The translations under genes and the position numbers were made by a program. Shown here in pieces: positions 1-7,777 of a DNA stretch of 64,000 nt. The DNA is from Pseudomonadota bacterium (GTDB lineage: Bacteria; Pseudomonadota; Alphaproteobacteria; Rhizobiales; Rhizobiaceae). The stretch is taken from the NCBI GenBank assembly GCA_023404095.1, contig JAEYDD010000038.1, positions 1 through 64,000 of the forward strand, written 5' to 3'. Each line of letters begins with the position of its first letter. Position 1 is the first letter of the stretch. The notes under the pieces are model-generated. The model had not been told where the DNA came from. It did no database searches and saw only the letters and a list, made by a program, of their open reading frames with translations.

Positions 1-113
1 GTCTCGCCTGGTTCGAAACTCTGCTCAATGATCGTCAGCTTCTGCTCGGTTGTCCACCGCCTGCGGCGGACATCTCCCGTCAGCAATTCAACATGTCGAT
101 ACTCGTTAGACAT
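1..113 (-). CDS. tnpA: IS66-family TnpA (OrfA) accessory protein, N-terminal fragment
   Basis: The reverse strand encodes a start followed by a basic stretch (VRRRRWTTEQKLTIIEQSF), typical of the helix-turn-helix N-terminus of the small IS66 accessory protein that precedes TnpB and the DDE transposase. Only about 37 codons are visible because the window edge cuts the gene. The start is ATG at 111-113. The IS110-type element begins about 13 bases upstream, so this IS66 copy has probably lost its own left end and promoter to that insertion. Family assignment rests on motif recognition only. Confidence 0.7.
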   Translation of the reverse strand, partial: MSNEYRHVELLTGDVRRRRWTTEQKLTIIEQSFEPGE

Positions 114-125
114 AAGCCTGATGGA

Positions 126-1439
126 GTGGACGCCTCCTTCGCCATCCTTGTGGCAGAATTGAAGGTGTCCAGCACCAGGAGGTTGACCCTATGACACAGA
201 TAGTTCTCATCGGCTTGGATGTCGCCAAGCATGTTTTCCAGCTGCATGCCGTAGCTGCAGACGGACGTGTCGTCTTCCGTCGACAGGTCCGGCGACCGCA
301 ACTCACCACGCTGTTGATGTCAATTCCCTCCTGCAGGATAGCGATGGAGGCTTGTGGCACGGCACATCATTGGGGGCGGCAGCTGGAAGAGCTGGGCCAT
401 GAAGTGCTTCTGATACCTCCGGATTACGTCAGGCCGTTCGTGAAGAGGCAGAAGAACGATGCTGCTGACGCCGAGGCCATCGCGGAGGCGGCGCAGCGAC
501 CGGACATGCGCTTCATTCGTGTGAAGAGTGAGGCATCGCAGGCCGCGAGTATTGTCTTTCGCGCACGAGATTTGGTGGTGCGCCAGAAGACCCAGCTTCT
601 CAATGCGATCCGAAGCCATTTGGCGGAATTTGGTTACATCTTCCCGCAGGGTGCAACCGCTTCTGCGAAGATGCTGGAGGTCATCGAGAATGATGGTGAC
701 CTGCCGCCCGCAGCTCAAGGCATCCTGCGTTCGTTGTGGCAGCATCTCTCATCGAGTGAAGCTCAGCTAGTAGAGTTTGACAAGGAAATCCAAAAGCGTG
801 CGCGTGACGATCTTGATGCGCGTCGGTTGACTTCTGTGCCCGGGATTGGCCCCGTGACAGCGGCAGCAATCGCGGCCCTGGCTCCCGATCCAGCGACCTT
901 CCGGAAGGGACGTGACTTCGCGGCATGGGTTGGCTTGACCCCGCTTGAGCGATCCACCGGAGGAAAGCAGCGGTTCGGACGCATATCCAAAATGGGCGAA
1001 CGGACGCTCAGACGTCTGCTCATCATGGGCGCCAGTGCCGTCGTATCCTGGGTGCGGCGTGGGAAAATCCATCCAAGCGCTTGGCTGGCCAACATTCTGC
1101 AAAGAAAGCCACCGATGCTGGCGATCGTAGCGCTATCGAACAAGATGGCTCGCGTCGCCTGGGCAATTCTAAAGCACGGAGGGTCCTACATGCAGCCAGC
1201 CTAGTGAATACCCGCGCAGCAATGAACGTCTGAGGATCGCATGGCCGAAGTTTGAACGGGGCTCGGAGAACCCGATTGAGGATAAGTGCTGGCAGCACGT
1301 AAGCCTGAAGTGGACCGAGCTCGCGTAATCCATACTGGCTGGCGGCAGTGTTTCGCCGCAAAAGAAGCCGAACACATGTCCGCACCAAACTTCGACGCCA
1401 TCACACAAGGATTCTTCTTGCGCACCCGGAGGCGTCCAC
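126..1439 (+). mobile_element. IS110-family (IS1111-like) insertion sequence with 12-bp subterminal inverted repeats
   Basis: The sequence GTGGACGCCTCC at 126-137 is repeated exactly in reverse complement at 1428-1439 (GGAGGCGTCCAC), bracketing one full-length IS110-family transposase gene with about 55 bp on its left and 220 bp on its right. Subterminal inverted repeats distinguish the IS1111 subgroup from classical IS110 elements, which lack terminal repeats. True ends usually lie a few bases outside such repeats, so the boundaries are approximate. It sits just upstream of an IS66 tnpA start, suggesting insertion into another mobile element. Confidence 0.75.
191..1204 (+). CDS. IS110 family transposase
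   Basis: A 337-residue protein with the two-part IS110 layout. The N-terminal RuvC-like DEDD domain shows D10 in GLDVAKHVF, E53 in AMEACG, and D90/D93 in KNDAADAEA. The C-terminal Transposase_20 region starts near residue 215 (LTSVPGIGPVTAAAIAAL) and continues through WVGLTP and the serine-containing STGGKQRFGRISKMGER segment that carries the presumed catalytic serine. Length matches intact family members and no frameshift is visible, so the enzyme is probably active. These transposases act by a Holliday-junction-like mechanism guided by a bridge RNA from the element's noncoding ends. Here that RNA could come from either flank inside the repeats. Confidence 0.93.
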   Translation: MTQIVLIGLDVAKHVFQLHAVAADGRVVFRRQVRRPQLTTLLMSIPSCRIAMEACGTAHHWGRQLEELGHEVLLIPPDYVRPFVKRQKNDAADAEAIAEAAQRPDMRFIRVKSEASQAASIVFRARDLVVRQKTQLLNAIRSHLAEFGYIFPQGATASAKMLEVIENDGDLPPAAQGILRSLWQHLSSSEAQLVEFDKEIQKRARDDLDARRLTSVPGIGPVTAAAIAALAPDPATFRKGRDFAAWVGLTPLERSTGGKQRFGRISKMGERTLRRLLIMGASAVVSWVRRGKIHPSAWLANILQRKPPMLAIVALSNKMARVAWAILKHGGSYMQPA

Positions 1440-1922
1440 ACATGTCCTCAAGCCTGTGCTTGAGCCTTTCTGCTTATGCCGACTGTCCGGTCGAAATGGG
1501 GTGCAGTTCAGTCGACTTGGAAACGATCAACCAAAAGTGCAGCTCGAGTTCCTGGAAATACCCTCAAGCACGTGGAACATTTCTCTTTCAGTCACATTGA
1601 ACAATAGTACGAGCACCCGAAAGCGAAATCGGAAAACGAGCGCGCCGATCAGGCTTAAATGAGCCGTGGAAAGGTGACAGCATGATCCGGCAGTGCTGCC
1701 GACGAGTGACCCGGTTTCAAGGCATATACAGTCTCTCGAACAGGGCGATCGATGAATTCACACCTAGCCCGGAACAGGCAAAGCTGCATCGAGACATCAG
1801 CGCGTCTTCTAAAAGTCGTGAGAACACCCCACATGGCACTTGCAAGAAGGAGTGTCTCTTGGCTCGAACACCATCTTATTTCTCAACGAAAACCCACGCG
1901 CGTACTGTGAAAGGAAAGAGCG
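1440..1922. other. Noncoding stretch right of the IS110 element
   Basis: No convincing gene is visible. A small hairpin (CTCAAGC 1447-1453 and GCTTGAG 1458-1464, 4-base loop) lies just outside the element. A weak EcfG-like match, GGAAC at 1574-1578 with CATT 16 bases later, lies 325 bases from the next start and is probably too far to be relevant. Confidence 0.4.
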
Positions 1923-2174
1923 ATGAAATGGACCGTGATATTATGCGTAGCATTGGGTATCGTGACTGGATGTAGCCCTACTGAGCGCGGCGCCGGTATC
2001 GGAGCTGCTACGGGCGCAGTCGTCGGTGGTGCCGTGACCGGTGATGTCCGGGGAGCAGCGGTAGGAGCCGCGATCGGCGGCGTATCCGGAGCGGTGATTG
2101 GGCATGTCGCCGGTCAGCCCGGCCGTTGCTATTATCGTGATAGATACGGGCGCCGTTACATCGCTGCGTGCTAG
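1923..2174 (+). CDS. Small glycine-zipper lipoprotein
   Basis: An 83-residue protein. Residues 1-17 form a lipoprotein signal peptide ending in a lipobox (GIVTGC, Cys at 17), so the mature protein should be lipid-anchored in the cell envelope. Residues 23-64 are a run of small residues with GxxxG spacing (GAATGAVVGGAVTG, GAAVGAAIGGVSGAVIG), the glycine-zipper pattern that packs membrane-embedded helices. The tail ends in CYYRDRYGRRYIAAC. Such proteins are common in rhizobia and often accompany stress genes. The molecular function is unknown. The upstream sequence GGAAAGAGCG offers a fair ribosome site. Confidence 0.8.
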   Translation: MKWTVILCVALGIVTGCSPTERGAGIGAATGAVVGGAVTGDVRGAAVGAAIGGVSGAVIGHVAGQPGRCYYRDRYGRRYIAAC

Positions 2175-2189
2175 GGTAGAATTGCGTCC

Positions 2190-2650
2190 GCTGGAGTCTA
2201 ACAATGTGTGCCTGTCCGGCATGGCGAGGAGGGAAATGTCACGCGCCCTCGCACATCTTGCCAGCGGGACTGCCATATGAGCATCGGCGGTCTGACCTGC
2301 GGAAAGCTCCAGCCGAACTGGCCGCCATCCGCATCTTTGTCGTCAGGCCGCCTGCAAGGCGCGGCAGAGTTCCCTTTTTAGCTTTGGCACCATGCTGGTG
2401 GACGCGGTCGCAAGAAGAATCGATCATCAGGATCTCTCCGGGAGAGCGCTTGAAACAGCATCGTCAAGGCGCTCCCAGACGCCTGCCTTTCCGCCAGCGG
2501 GACAAGTGATTGTAAAGCGTTGCGCCCCGGACCATAACGTTGGCGCTTCACGCCAGGGTGAACCTTGGAACCACAGGATATCATTGATCACGCGGCGGTC
2601 ACCGACGCGCTGGTGCTTTATCAGCAGCAAAGGGTGAGATACAACCAGTC
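2190..2650 (-). pseudogene. Degenerate IS5-family (IS427-like) transposase
   Basis: On the reverse strand, recognisable IS5 transposase blocks follow each other in different frames. The first is a DUF4096-like N-terminus (VGDRRVINDILW, then WREAPTLWSG, then KAGVWERLDDAVSSALPE) at roughly 2427-2650. The second is the block around the first catalytic Asp (MIDSSCDRVHQHGAKAKKG, then GGLTTK) at 2340-2427, followed by traces of the middle region down to about 2190. The change of frame near 2427 and the loss of the C-terminal catalytic domain show a dead, truncated copy. No terminal repeats were identified. Confidence 0.7.
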
Positions 2651-2856
2651 TCCGTCGGTCATTTCGTGACGGGCAGGGCAATCTCCTTCCAGGAGATTGA
2701 ATAACAGACCGCATCGAGATGAACCCCGTTACAGGTCCGAGTGGACGAGCAAACGGGGTGGCCCGGCTTAACCGTGAGCGGCCAATGCCATTGGCAGCAC
2801 AGCGCATTTCGGCGATTCCTGCTGTCAAGCGTAGAAATGGCGAAAGACGCGCTTGC

Positions 2857-3102
2857 TTATGCTCGCCGAGATCCGATCTCGATCGAAATGTTAAGCGCCA
2901 CTTTGGCCAATCGATTGAAATCCGAGTCGAAAATCTCAACCCATATAGGTTGATCTTGTTTTGTCGGGATCCCATCGAGCGCCATTTCCGCCAGCACCTT
3001 CTTCGCCTCGTCTATGGCACCCGCGAGATCCGGGAAATCGAACAGTCGGTCCGCCGGGGTGGGGCCATCTGCATCGTGTGTGCCAAAGGCAAAGCGTGGC
3101 AT
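2857..3102 (-). CDS. DUF6894 family protein
   Basis: An 81-residue protein matching the short DUF6894 pattern: an N-terminal MPRFAFGTHDADG strand, a central helix PDLAGAIDEAKKVLAEMALDGIP, and a C-terminal beta pair, QPIWVEIFDSDFNRLAKVALNISIE. These small proteins are frequent in Rhizobiales, often in several copies beside stress genes. Their function is unknown. The ATG overlaps the stop of the upstream gene as TGATG, so the two are translationally coupled. A GTG one codon upstream is an alternative start. Confidence 0.75.
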   Translation of the reverse strand: MPRFAFGTHDADGPTPADRLFDFPDLAGAIDEAKKVLAEMALDGIPTKQDQPIWVEIFDSDFNRLAKVALNISIEIGSRRA

Positions 3103-3461
3103 CACGCCGCTCCATTAATACGCGAGGCAATTAACGGTACGACCGCAGTGCCTGCTTGCCCCAGACGAAAGTACCGGACTGCGGCCGCAACGACCAACGT
3201 TGCGGCCATTGTTGCAACGAGGCGCTGCCAAAACCGGTCACCGTCGTATTTCTTCGCCGTTTGGGGCTGGCTGTGTCGCGTCTCAATTATTAGGCTCCGC
3301 AACGCCCGGATCTCATCTTGAAGGAGCGAGAGCTGAATTCGGACCTCGCGGTTATCCGCATCGGGCGAGCCCCGCTCTTCGTCAAGGTAGTCGTCGAGGT
3401 CTGCGATGTATTCACGGAATTGCGCCGGGGTCTCAAAACCCCTCGAACGGATGTTTGTCAT
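3102..3461 (-). CDS. Hypothetical protein with a C-terminal membrane segment
   Basis: The start at 3461 is chosen because GGGAGG lies five bases upstream. The 119-residue product has an acidic N-terminal half (FREYIADLDDYLDEERGSPD), a probable helix (LSLLQDEIRALRSLIIE) and one likely transmembrane helix near residues 80-100 (RLVATMAATLVVAAAVRYF). It could be a small inner-membrane protein with a cytosolic coiled region. I do not recognise a family. It is coupled to the DUF6894 gene downstream. A GGAAC in an upstream palindrome is followed 16 bases later by TATT, only a weak EcfG match. Confidence 0.6.
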   Translation of the reverse strand: MTNIRSRGFETPAQFREYIADLDDYLDEERGSPDADNREVRIQLSLLQDEIRALRSLIIETRHSQPQTAKKYDGDRFWQRLVATMAATLVVAAAVRYFRLGQAGTAVVPLIASRINGAA

Positions 3462-3510
3462 TGTCACCTCCCACAAATTCAGTGCGTTTGGTGCGGTAAT
3501 ATCTCGGACA

Positions 3511-3534
3511 CTGAAAAGTTCCTCGGAACTTTCA
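3511..3534. repeat. Imperfect inverted repeat around GTTCC-TC-GGAAC
   Basis: CTGAAAAGTTCC (3511-3522) faces GGAACTTTCAG (3525-3535) with one extra A in the left arm and a two-base centre. It lies 50 bases upstream of the leftward operon starting at 3461. It may be an operator or two overlapping -35-like elements. No binding protein can be assigned. Confidence 0.4.
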
Positions 3535-3669
3535 GGGGGGCCGTGGATCTGGCTTTTTGGCTTGCATTAAGACCGGCGACGTTATGTTTATAAAGGTGTG
3601 TCGGGCCTTGCCCAGCTCCTTTACTTCCCGGGACCGACATATGGTCAAGTTGCGGCCGAGACGGCAGCT

Positions 3670-3846
3670 CTATGGCCCGGCAGCGATGATGCCGTACACG
3701 ACCGTGAATGCATAAAGAGCAAAGGCGACAACCGCGACGCCGCATACGATCGAAACCAGTCCCTTTCCCGCTTGGACTTTGGTTCGCTTTTCGGCGGGTG
3801 AATCGTCAGACGGGGAAAGTCCTGTAGGCGTTTTATCAGTTGGCAT
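3670..3846 (-). CDS. Small single-pass membrane protein, 58 aa
   Basis: A short reading frame starting ATG at 3844-3846 with GAGGAA eight bases upstream and ending TAG at 3670. The N-terminal 25 residues are polar and charged (SPSDDSPAEKRTKVQ). Residues 31-52 form one strongly hydrophobic helix (LVSIVCGVAVVAFALYAFTV), and the end is short (GIIAAGP). It should sit in the inner membrane with its N-terminus in the cytoplasm. Its promoter region contains a perfect EcfG-type motif 35 bases upstream, which strongly supports it as a real stress-induced gene. Function unknown. Confidence 0.7.
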   Translation of the reverse strand: MPTDKTPTGLSPSDDSPAEKRTKVQAGKGLVSIVCGVAVVAFALYAFTVVYGIIAAGP

Positions 3847-3880
3847 AACCAGTTCCTCGATAGTGTCGTTCTTAGATCCG

Positions 3881-3905
3881 AACGGGACGCAGGCGTTTCT
3901 GTTCC
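3881..3905 (-). promoter_or_regulatory. Perfect EcfG (RpoE2)-type promoter for the 58-aa membrane protein
   Basis: Read on the reverse strand, GGAAC (3901-3905) is followed after exactly 16 bases by CGTT (3881-3884), the consensus of the alphaproteobacterial general stress sigma factor EcfG. The -10 element ends 35 bases before the ATG at 3846, a suitable leader length. Confidence 0.75.
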
Positions 3906-4342
3906 GCGACCCGTGCGCGGATTAGGCGCCAAGCGCGGGTTCCGTAATAATCGGATCACGCTAGGGGGGCTTCAGCGCCTCACGATCTCTTGGGTAAGGC
4001 AACTGTCGAAAATCGCTTGTACCCGGTTCAGATCGGAGGGGGGTCAATACTTCGGGTGTAACCGCGAGGAACGTTATAGTAAGGATATACGCCTAAACCT
4101 CACCCGCTCAATCGGCGGCGGGAGCTGTCATTTAGGCGGAACCACTAATGCGCCCATATCCGAGGCGGCAATGCTTTCTCACAAGTTCGCGAAAGGCGCG
4201 TTGGACGCGGCAAGTCGTCCCGACGATGGAGATGTCAAGTGATTGAGCGCTGCACCAACGTCGAGCATGTTGGCGGAACACGGTTCGGGGGCTAAGCCGC
4301 AATATCGCGGCTATCAGCACGATCCCGACGTCGCCCAATGGG
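3906..4342. other. Gap between the stress promoter and glgA
   Basis: No gene could be supported on either strand. The stretch includes the 3' flank of glgA. I saw no clear terminator hairpin with a T-run. Confidence 0.4.
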
Positions 4343-5851
4343 TCAGTTTGCACGTACCTCATTTCCGCGTCGGATTCTGCGTTTGTTGCGCGCGATCGGA
4401 AGTTGAGCAACCTCGGGCGGCAAATCAACCATATATCGGAATAGTCGCGCGTAACGTCGCCCACTGCCCGCCCAGGAAAAGTCGGCCATCATCCCGCTCC
4501 TTTGCAACTTCCCCAGCCTAGCCCGATCTTGGTAAACCTCAAGAGCCCGGTCGATCGCGTGCTTCAATTCATCTGTAGTCGCAGGGTGAAACTGAATGCC
4601 TGTTGCCGCTTCGGCGCCGGTCGCTGCATCATTTGCATCAATGATGGTTTCGCTGAGCCCTCCGGTGCGACTCACGATCGGAATGGCTCCGTAACGAAGA
4701 GCGTAGAGTTGTGTTAGACCGCACGGTTCAAAGCGCGACGGTTGAATCAGGAAATCTGATCCGCCGAAAATCAGATGAGCCAATCCTTCGTTATAGCCAA
4801 TAGAGACGGCAACATTCTCCGCGTACTGCTTCGCCAGATTGCTGAGGCGCTCATGGAGATCCCGATCGCCTTCGCCGCAGATGACAAGGCGGCCGCCCAT
4901 TTGAACAATATGGGGCGTTGCGTCGATTAGGAGATCGATCCCTTTTTGCCAGGTTAGCCGGCTCACTACGGCGAACAGGGGGCCCGGCCGATCCCCCATA
5001 TCGAACAGGTTCATCAGGAACCGTCGATTTAGGTCTCGATTGGCGAGCCTCTCCAGGTCGAAGTTCCCAACTAGGCATGGATCGTTGGCGGGGTCCCATA
5101 CCTCACTGTCGATGCCATTCACGATTCCCTTGATTTTCGTCTTGTTTGCGCGAAGAACGCCTTCCATCCCCATTCCCGTCCTGTCGCTCAATATTTCGCG
5201 TGCATAGGTTGGGCTAACCGTGGTGACGACGTCTGCCGTCTGAATCCCTCCCTTCAAGAAACTTACACGTCCATAATATTCGAGACAGTCGGTAGTGTAG
5301 GTTTCGGGGGGAACCCCCAGATCTCCCAAGGTGTGGAATTCGAATTGTCCTTGGAATGCAAGGTTGTGAATGGTGAGCATGGTAGGCGTCGTGCATCCAA
5401 AATGCCGGCGGAGATAGACCGGCGTCATGGCCGCCTGCCAGTCATGTGCATGAACGACGTCCGGTCGCCAGGCGTGCAGTCCGCCATTGGCAATCCAGGC
5501 TCCCGCCAGTGAAAGGGTTGCAAACCTGCGCCAGTTGTCCGGATAGTCATTGCCCTGCTCGTCGAGATAAAGTCCGCCCGGGCGGTCGAAAAGAACCGGC
5601 GCCTCAAGCACGTAGAGCGTTAAATCACCGCTCTCCGCCCTTAACAGCCGACAGTTCAACCCAAGAAACTCAGTCTCGGCGACAACTTCGACGTTCTCCA
5701 ACTGCTCGAGTACTCTGGGGTATCCGGGAACCAGCGTCACGGTTTCAATACCGTGAATCGACAGTGCTTTGGGGAGCGCACCCGTCACGTCGGCCAGACC
5801 ACCGGTCTTAACGAGAGGGAAGAGTTCGGAAGTGACGGCAAGGACTTTCAT
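4343..5851 (-). CDS. glgA: Glycogen synthase (ADP-glucose)
   Basis: A 502-residue GT5 glycosyltransferase that extends alpha-1,4-glucan from ADP-glucose in the cytoplasm. Residues 15-20 are the ADP-glucose-binding VKTGGL motif. The starch-synthase catalytic domain covers about 1-245 (VVHAHDWQAAMTPVYL near 135), and the GT1-like C-terminal domain starts near 290 (VSRLTWQKGIDLL). The active-site loop is near 370-385 (PSRFEPCGLTQLYALRYG), with the GGLSETI motif after it. Length exceeds the usual 480 by a basic tail. glgB and glgC are absent here; the partner genes glgX and treZ lie nearby. An EcfG-like motif sits 39 bases upstream. Confidence 0.96.
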   Translation of the reverse strand: MKVLAVTSELFPLVKTGGLADVTGALPKALSIHGIETVTLVPGYPRVLEQLENVEVVAETEFLGLNCRLLRAESGDLTLYVLEAPVLFDRPGGLYLDEQGNDYPDNWRRFATLSLAGAWIANGGLHAWRPDVVHAHDWQAAMTPVYLRRHFGCTTPTMLTIHNLAFQGQFEFHTLGDLGVPPETYTTDCLEYYGRVSFLKGGIQTADVVTTVSPTYAREILSDRTGMGMEGVLRANKTKIKGIVNGIDSEVWDPANDPCLVGNFDLERLANRDLNRRFLMNLFDMGDRPGPLFAVVSRLTWQKGIDLLIDATPHIVQMGGRLVICGEGDRDLHERLSNLAKQYAENVAVSIGYNEGLAHLIFGGSDFLIQPSRFEPCGLTQLYALRYGAIPIVSRTGGLSETIIDANDAATGAEAATGIQFHPATTDELKHAIDRALEVYQDRARLGKLQRSGMMADFSWAGSGRRYARLFRYMVDLPPEVAQLPIARNKRRIRRGNEVRAN

Positions 5852-5889
5852 TGGTTATCCTCCAATACGGTCACCCAACATCGCTCAAA

Positions 5890-5914
5890 AACTGCTGCGA
5901 TGGAGGTCTGTTCC
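5890..5914 (-). promoter_or_regulatory. EcfG-like promoter upstream of glgA
   Basis: On the reverse strand GGAAC (5910-5914), 16 bases, then AGTT (5890-5893): the -35 element is perfect and the -10 matches three of four positions. Distance to the glgA ATG is about 38 bases. Confidence 0.55.
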
Positions 5915-6290
5915 GTTCATTCGAAAAGAAAACGGTTGACGTTTCATGGAACTCTCCTCGTGTCCCCGACGGGATGATAAGTGGAAAATTCCAGTTCCGA
6001 ATGGCTCACTTTATTGGGGGCAACGATCGGGAAGTCACGCGTAACGTGCGATGCCTTGCGCAGGGCTCCGCCTAGACGCGCGGATTACGATGACTTTCTG
6101 CATCATCCTAGTCGAGCTAAGAAATGACGAGTGGTTGTTGCAGCGGCGAGCGCTCGAGCAACTTCGGTTCCCGCCTTGGTGGCGAACTTCTTCCCGATGA
6201 ACACTTCTTTACCGCCCGCATTCTGCCCAAACGCGGCTTCTCCAGAGGGCCAGTACGATGACGAACAGCTGCTAGAAAAGGCGTTTTCGA
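5915..6290. other. Intergenic region between glgA and a DUF982 gene
   Basis: Divergent promoter region. No further gene is supported. A poor EcfG-like pair (CGAAC, 15 bases, CGTT) near 6262-6285 precedes the DUF982 start but deviates in both -35 and spacing. Confidence 0.35.
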
Positions 6291-6575
6291 ATGGGTGATG
6301 TGGTCGCGGTACAAATGAAGGCTCACTGGAGCATGCCGGTAAGCATCACAACCAGGCAGCGAGAAATTAAAGTTGTTCGGGGACCTGAAGACGCGCACGC
6401 TGTTCTGAGGCACGCTTGGCCCGCAGGAGTGCATCTAGATAGCTTTATCACCGCGAAACGGGCATGCATCGCGGCTCTCTGCGGCCGACAAACTCCACAG
6501 TACGCTCGGACAATGTTCGTGTTCGCCTGCCAGGAAGCCCGCATACCCTATCGTGAGGGAAATCTTCCAATTTAA
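6291..6575 (+). CDS. DUF982 domain protein (copy 1)
   Basis: A 94-residue DUF982 protein: a beta-rich N-terminus (VPVSI-type strand near MPVSITTRQREIKVV), a central helix (EDAHAVLRHAWP) and the family's hallmark AKRACIAALCG helix near 55-67, followed by ARTMFVFACQEARI. It is a close paralogue of the DUF982 protein at 20286-20570, which shares the MGDV start, IKVV, and the identical AKRACIAALCG block. DUF982 proteins are almost confined to rhizobia. Their function is unknown. It lies between glgA and a CBS gene in the stress block. Confidence 0.8.
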   Translation: MGDVVAVQMKAHWSMPVSITTRQREIKVVRGPEDAHAVLRHAWPAGVHLDSFITAKRACIAALCGRQTPQYARTMFVFACQEARIPYREGNLPI

Positions 6576-6657
6576 CGCGCGAGCGAATGAAGGAGGAAGA
6601 TTTTGAGCCCGCACGGAGCGCTAGACTGTAAGTATACCCAAATTTGAAGGCCACGTC

Positions 6658-6682
6658 GGAACCAGTAGGCATTTTGGATGTT
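6658..6682 (+). promoter_or_regulatory. EcfG-like promoter upstream of the CBS-domain gene
   Basis: GGAAC (6658-6662), 16 bases, then TGTT (6679-6682), three of four matches in the -10. The downstream ATG at 6753 is 71 bases away. Confidence 0.5.
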
Positions 6683-6752
6683 GTAAAGGCGGTGACGGTC
6701 GGTGAGTGCCACCGGTGCATTTTTACCTGACAGGCCCAAGTGGGAGGCGCAA

Positions 6753-7310
6753 ATGTCCCAGAAAGATGAAGACGCCAAACGTGCCCGAGGAGGGCTGGGA
6801 AAAGTCAACGGCGTTGCACTGAACGCGCTTCCGCCACCTAACCCGCCGCCCTTGGACGACGCGACGATCCCCTCAACGATTTCAGGCGACACCATGCTGC
6901 CTCCACCGATAATGCTCGTCAAAGATGCAATGGATACGCATGTTGCGACGATCTCTCCGGCTGATACTGCACAATCTGCTGCACGTCTGATGGCAGCGAG
7001 CAAAACGGCCGACCTGATTGTACAGGTCCCAGGCGTCGGCACAGCAATTGGACTGATCAGCGATCGAGATATCCTAGAGATCGTAGTGGCCGCCGGGTTG
7101 GACAACGCTACACCAGTCGCAGAGTTCATGAGCATCTGTTCGGACTTTTGTCGCGAGACCGATGAGCTGAACGCAGCCACCGAGAAAATGCAACGGGAGG
7201 GACTCCAACGTCTCGTCGTACTTGATGACGATCACCTTCCGTGCGGTGTTTTGAACGCATACCAGCGGGTGAACGAACGGGAGAAGGGGCGTGGCAATTT
7301 CCAGAGATAG
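6753..7310 (+). CDS. CBS-domain protein
   Basis: The ATG at 6753 follows GGGAGG, which decides the start. The 185-residue product has a proline-rich linker near 28-45 (NALPPPNPPPLDD) and then a CBS pair. CBS1 is about 56-115 (MLVKDAMDTHVATISPADTA to GLISDRDILEIV) and CBS2 about 116-175 (PVAEFMSI, then GLQRLVVLDDD). CBS pairs bind adenosyl ligands such as AMP, ATP or SAM and report energy state. No catalytic domain is attached, so this is a free-standing sensor or regulator. Its end overlaps the start of the next DUF982 gene. Confidence 0.85.
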   Translation: MSQKDEDAKRARGGLGKVNGVALNALPPPNPPPLDDATIPSTISGDTMLPPPIMLVKDAMDTHVATISPADTAQSAARLMAASKTADLIVQVPGVGTAIGLISDRDILEIVVAAGLDNATPVAEFMSICSDFCRETDELNAATEKMQREGLQRLVVLDDDHLPCGVLNAYQRVNEREKGRGNFQR

Positions 7311-7548
7311 GCTGTGGGATGAAGCTGTCGTACTTCAAACCCATCGAAGGTTTGTAACTGTTTCCAGCAGTCGCGACGCGATGATTTTTCTTCGCAGATA
7401 TTGGCGAAGGCGGAAGGAAGAGCTGCATGGATGCGCACTTGAGGTGTGCCAGCGAAGTATCTGTGGACTCGCGCACCCGGATGAGGCCAGGCAGGCGTTT
7501 ATCTCCGCCGCCTACAAGGCCGGTTTTACGATAAAGAGTTGGTCTTGA
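7291..7548 (+). CDS. DUF982 domain protein (copy 2)
   Basis: An 85-residue DUF982 protein: WDEAVVLQTHRRFVTVSSS forms the first strands, DAMIFLRRYW the middle helix, and the end is DEARQAFISAAYKAGF, the family's C-terminal helix. The start is a GTG at 7291 inside the end of the CBS gene, behind GGGAGAAGG, so the two are probably cotranscribed and coupled. It is more divergent from copy 1 than copy 1 is from the island copy. Function unknown. Confidence 0.72.
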   Translation: MAISRDRLWDEAVVLQTHRRFVTVSSSRDAMIFLRRYWRRRKEELHGCALEVCQRSICGLAHPDEARQAFISAAYKAGFTIKSWS

Positions 7549-7777
7549 TTATTCTAGTTTACGGCGCCACCCAACATCCCAGCAAGCGAGGTTTTGCTTT
7601 GCAGAATGAAGCTGTCAGCACGCGGGGGTGCCGGAGGTGACTTCTGGAATGCGAGTATGAAGTCGACGATAGTTCGATTTCGATTTGCGGCAAGGCACGC
7701 CGAGGCCCTCCTTTGGATGGGGCTTTGCGGCTGGACGATATGTTTCAAATTCCATTCCACTGCACGTGAGGATGATT

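Noticed and set aside
2719..3321. A 200-codon plus-strand frame
   Set aside because: It runs antisense through the DUF6894 and membrane-segment genes, which have better starts and a recognisable family.
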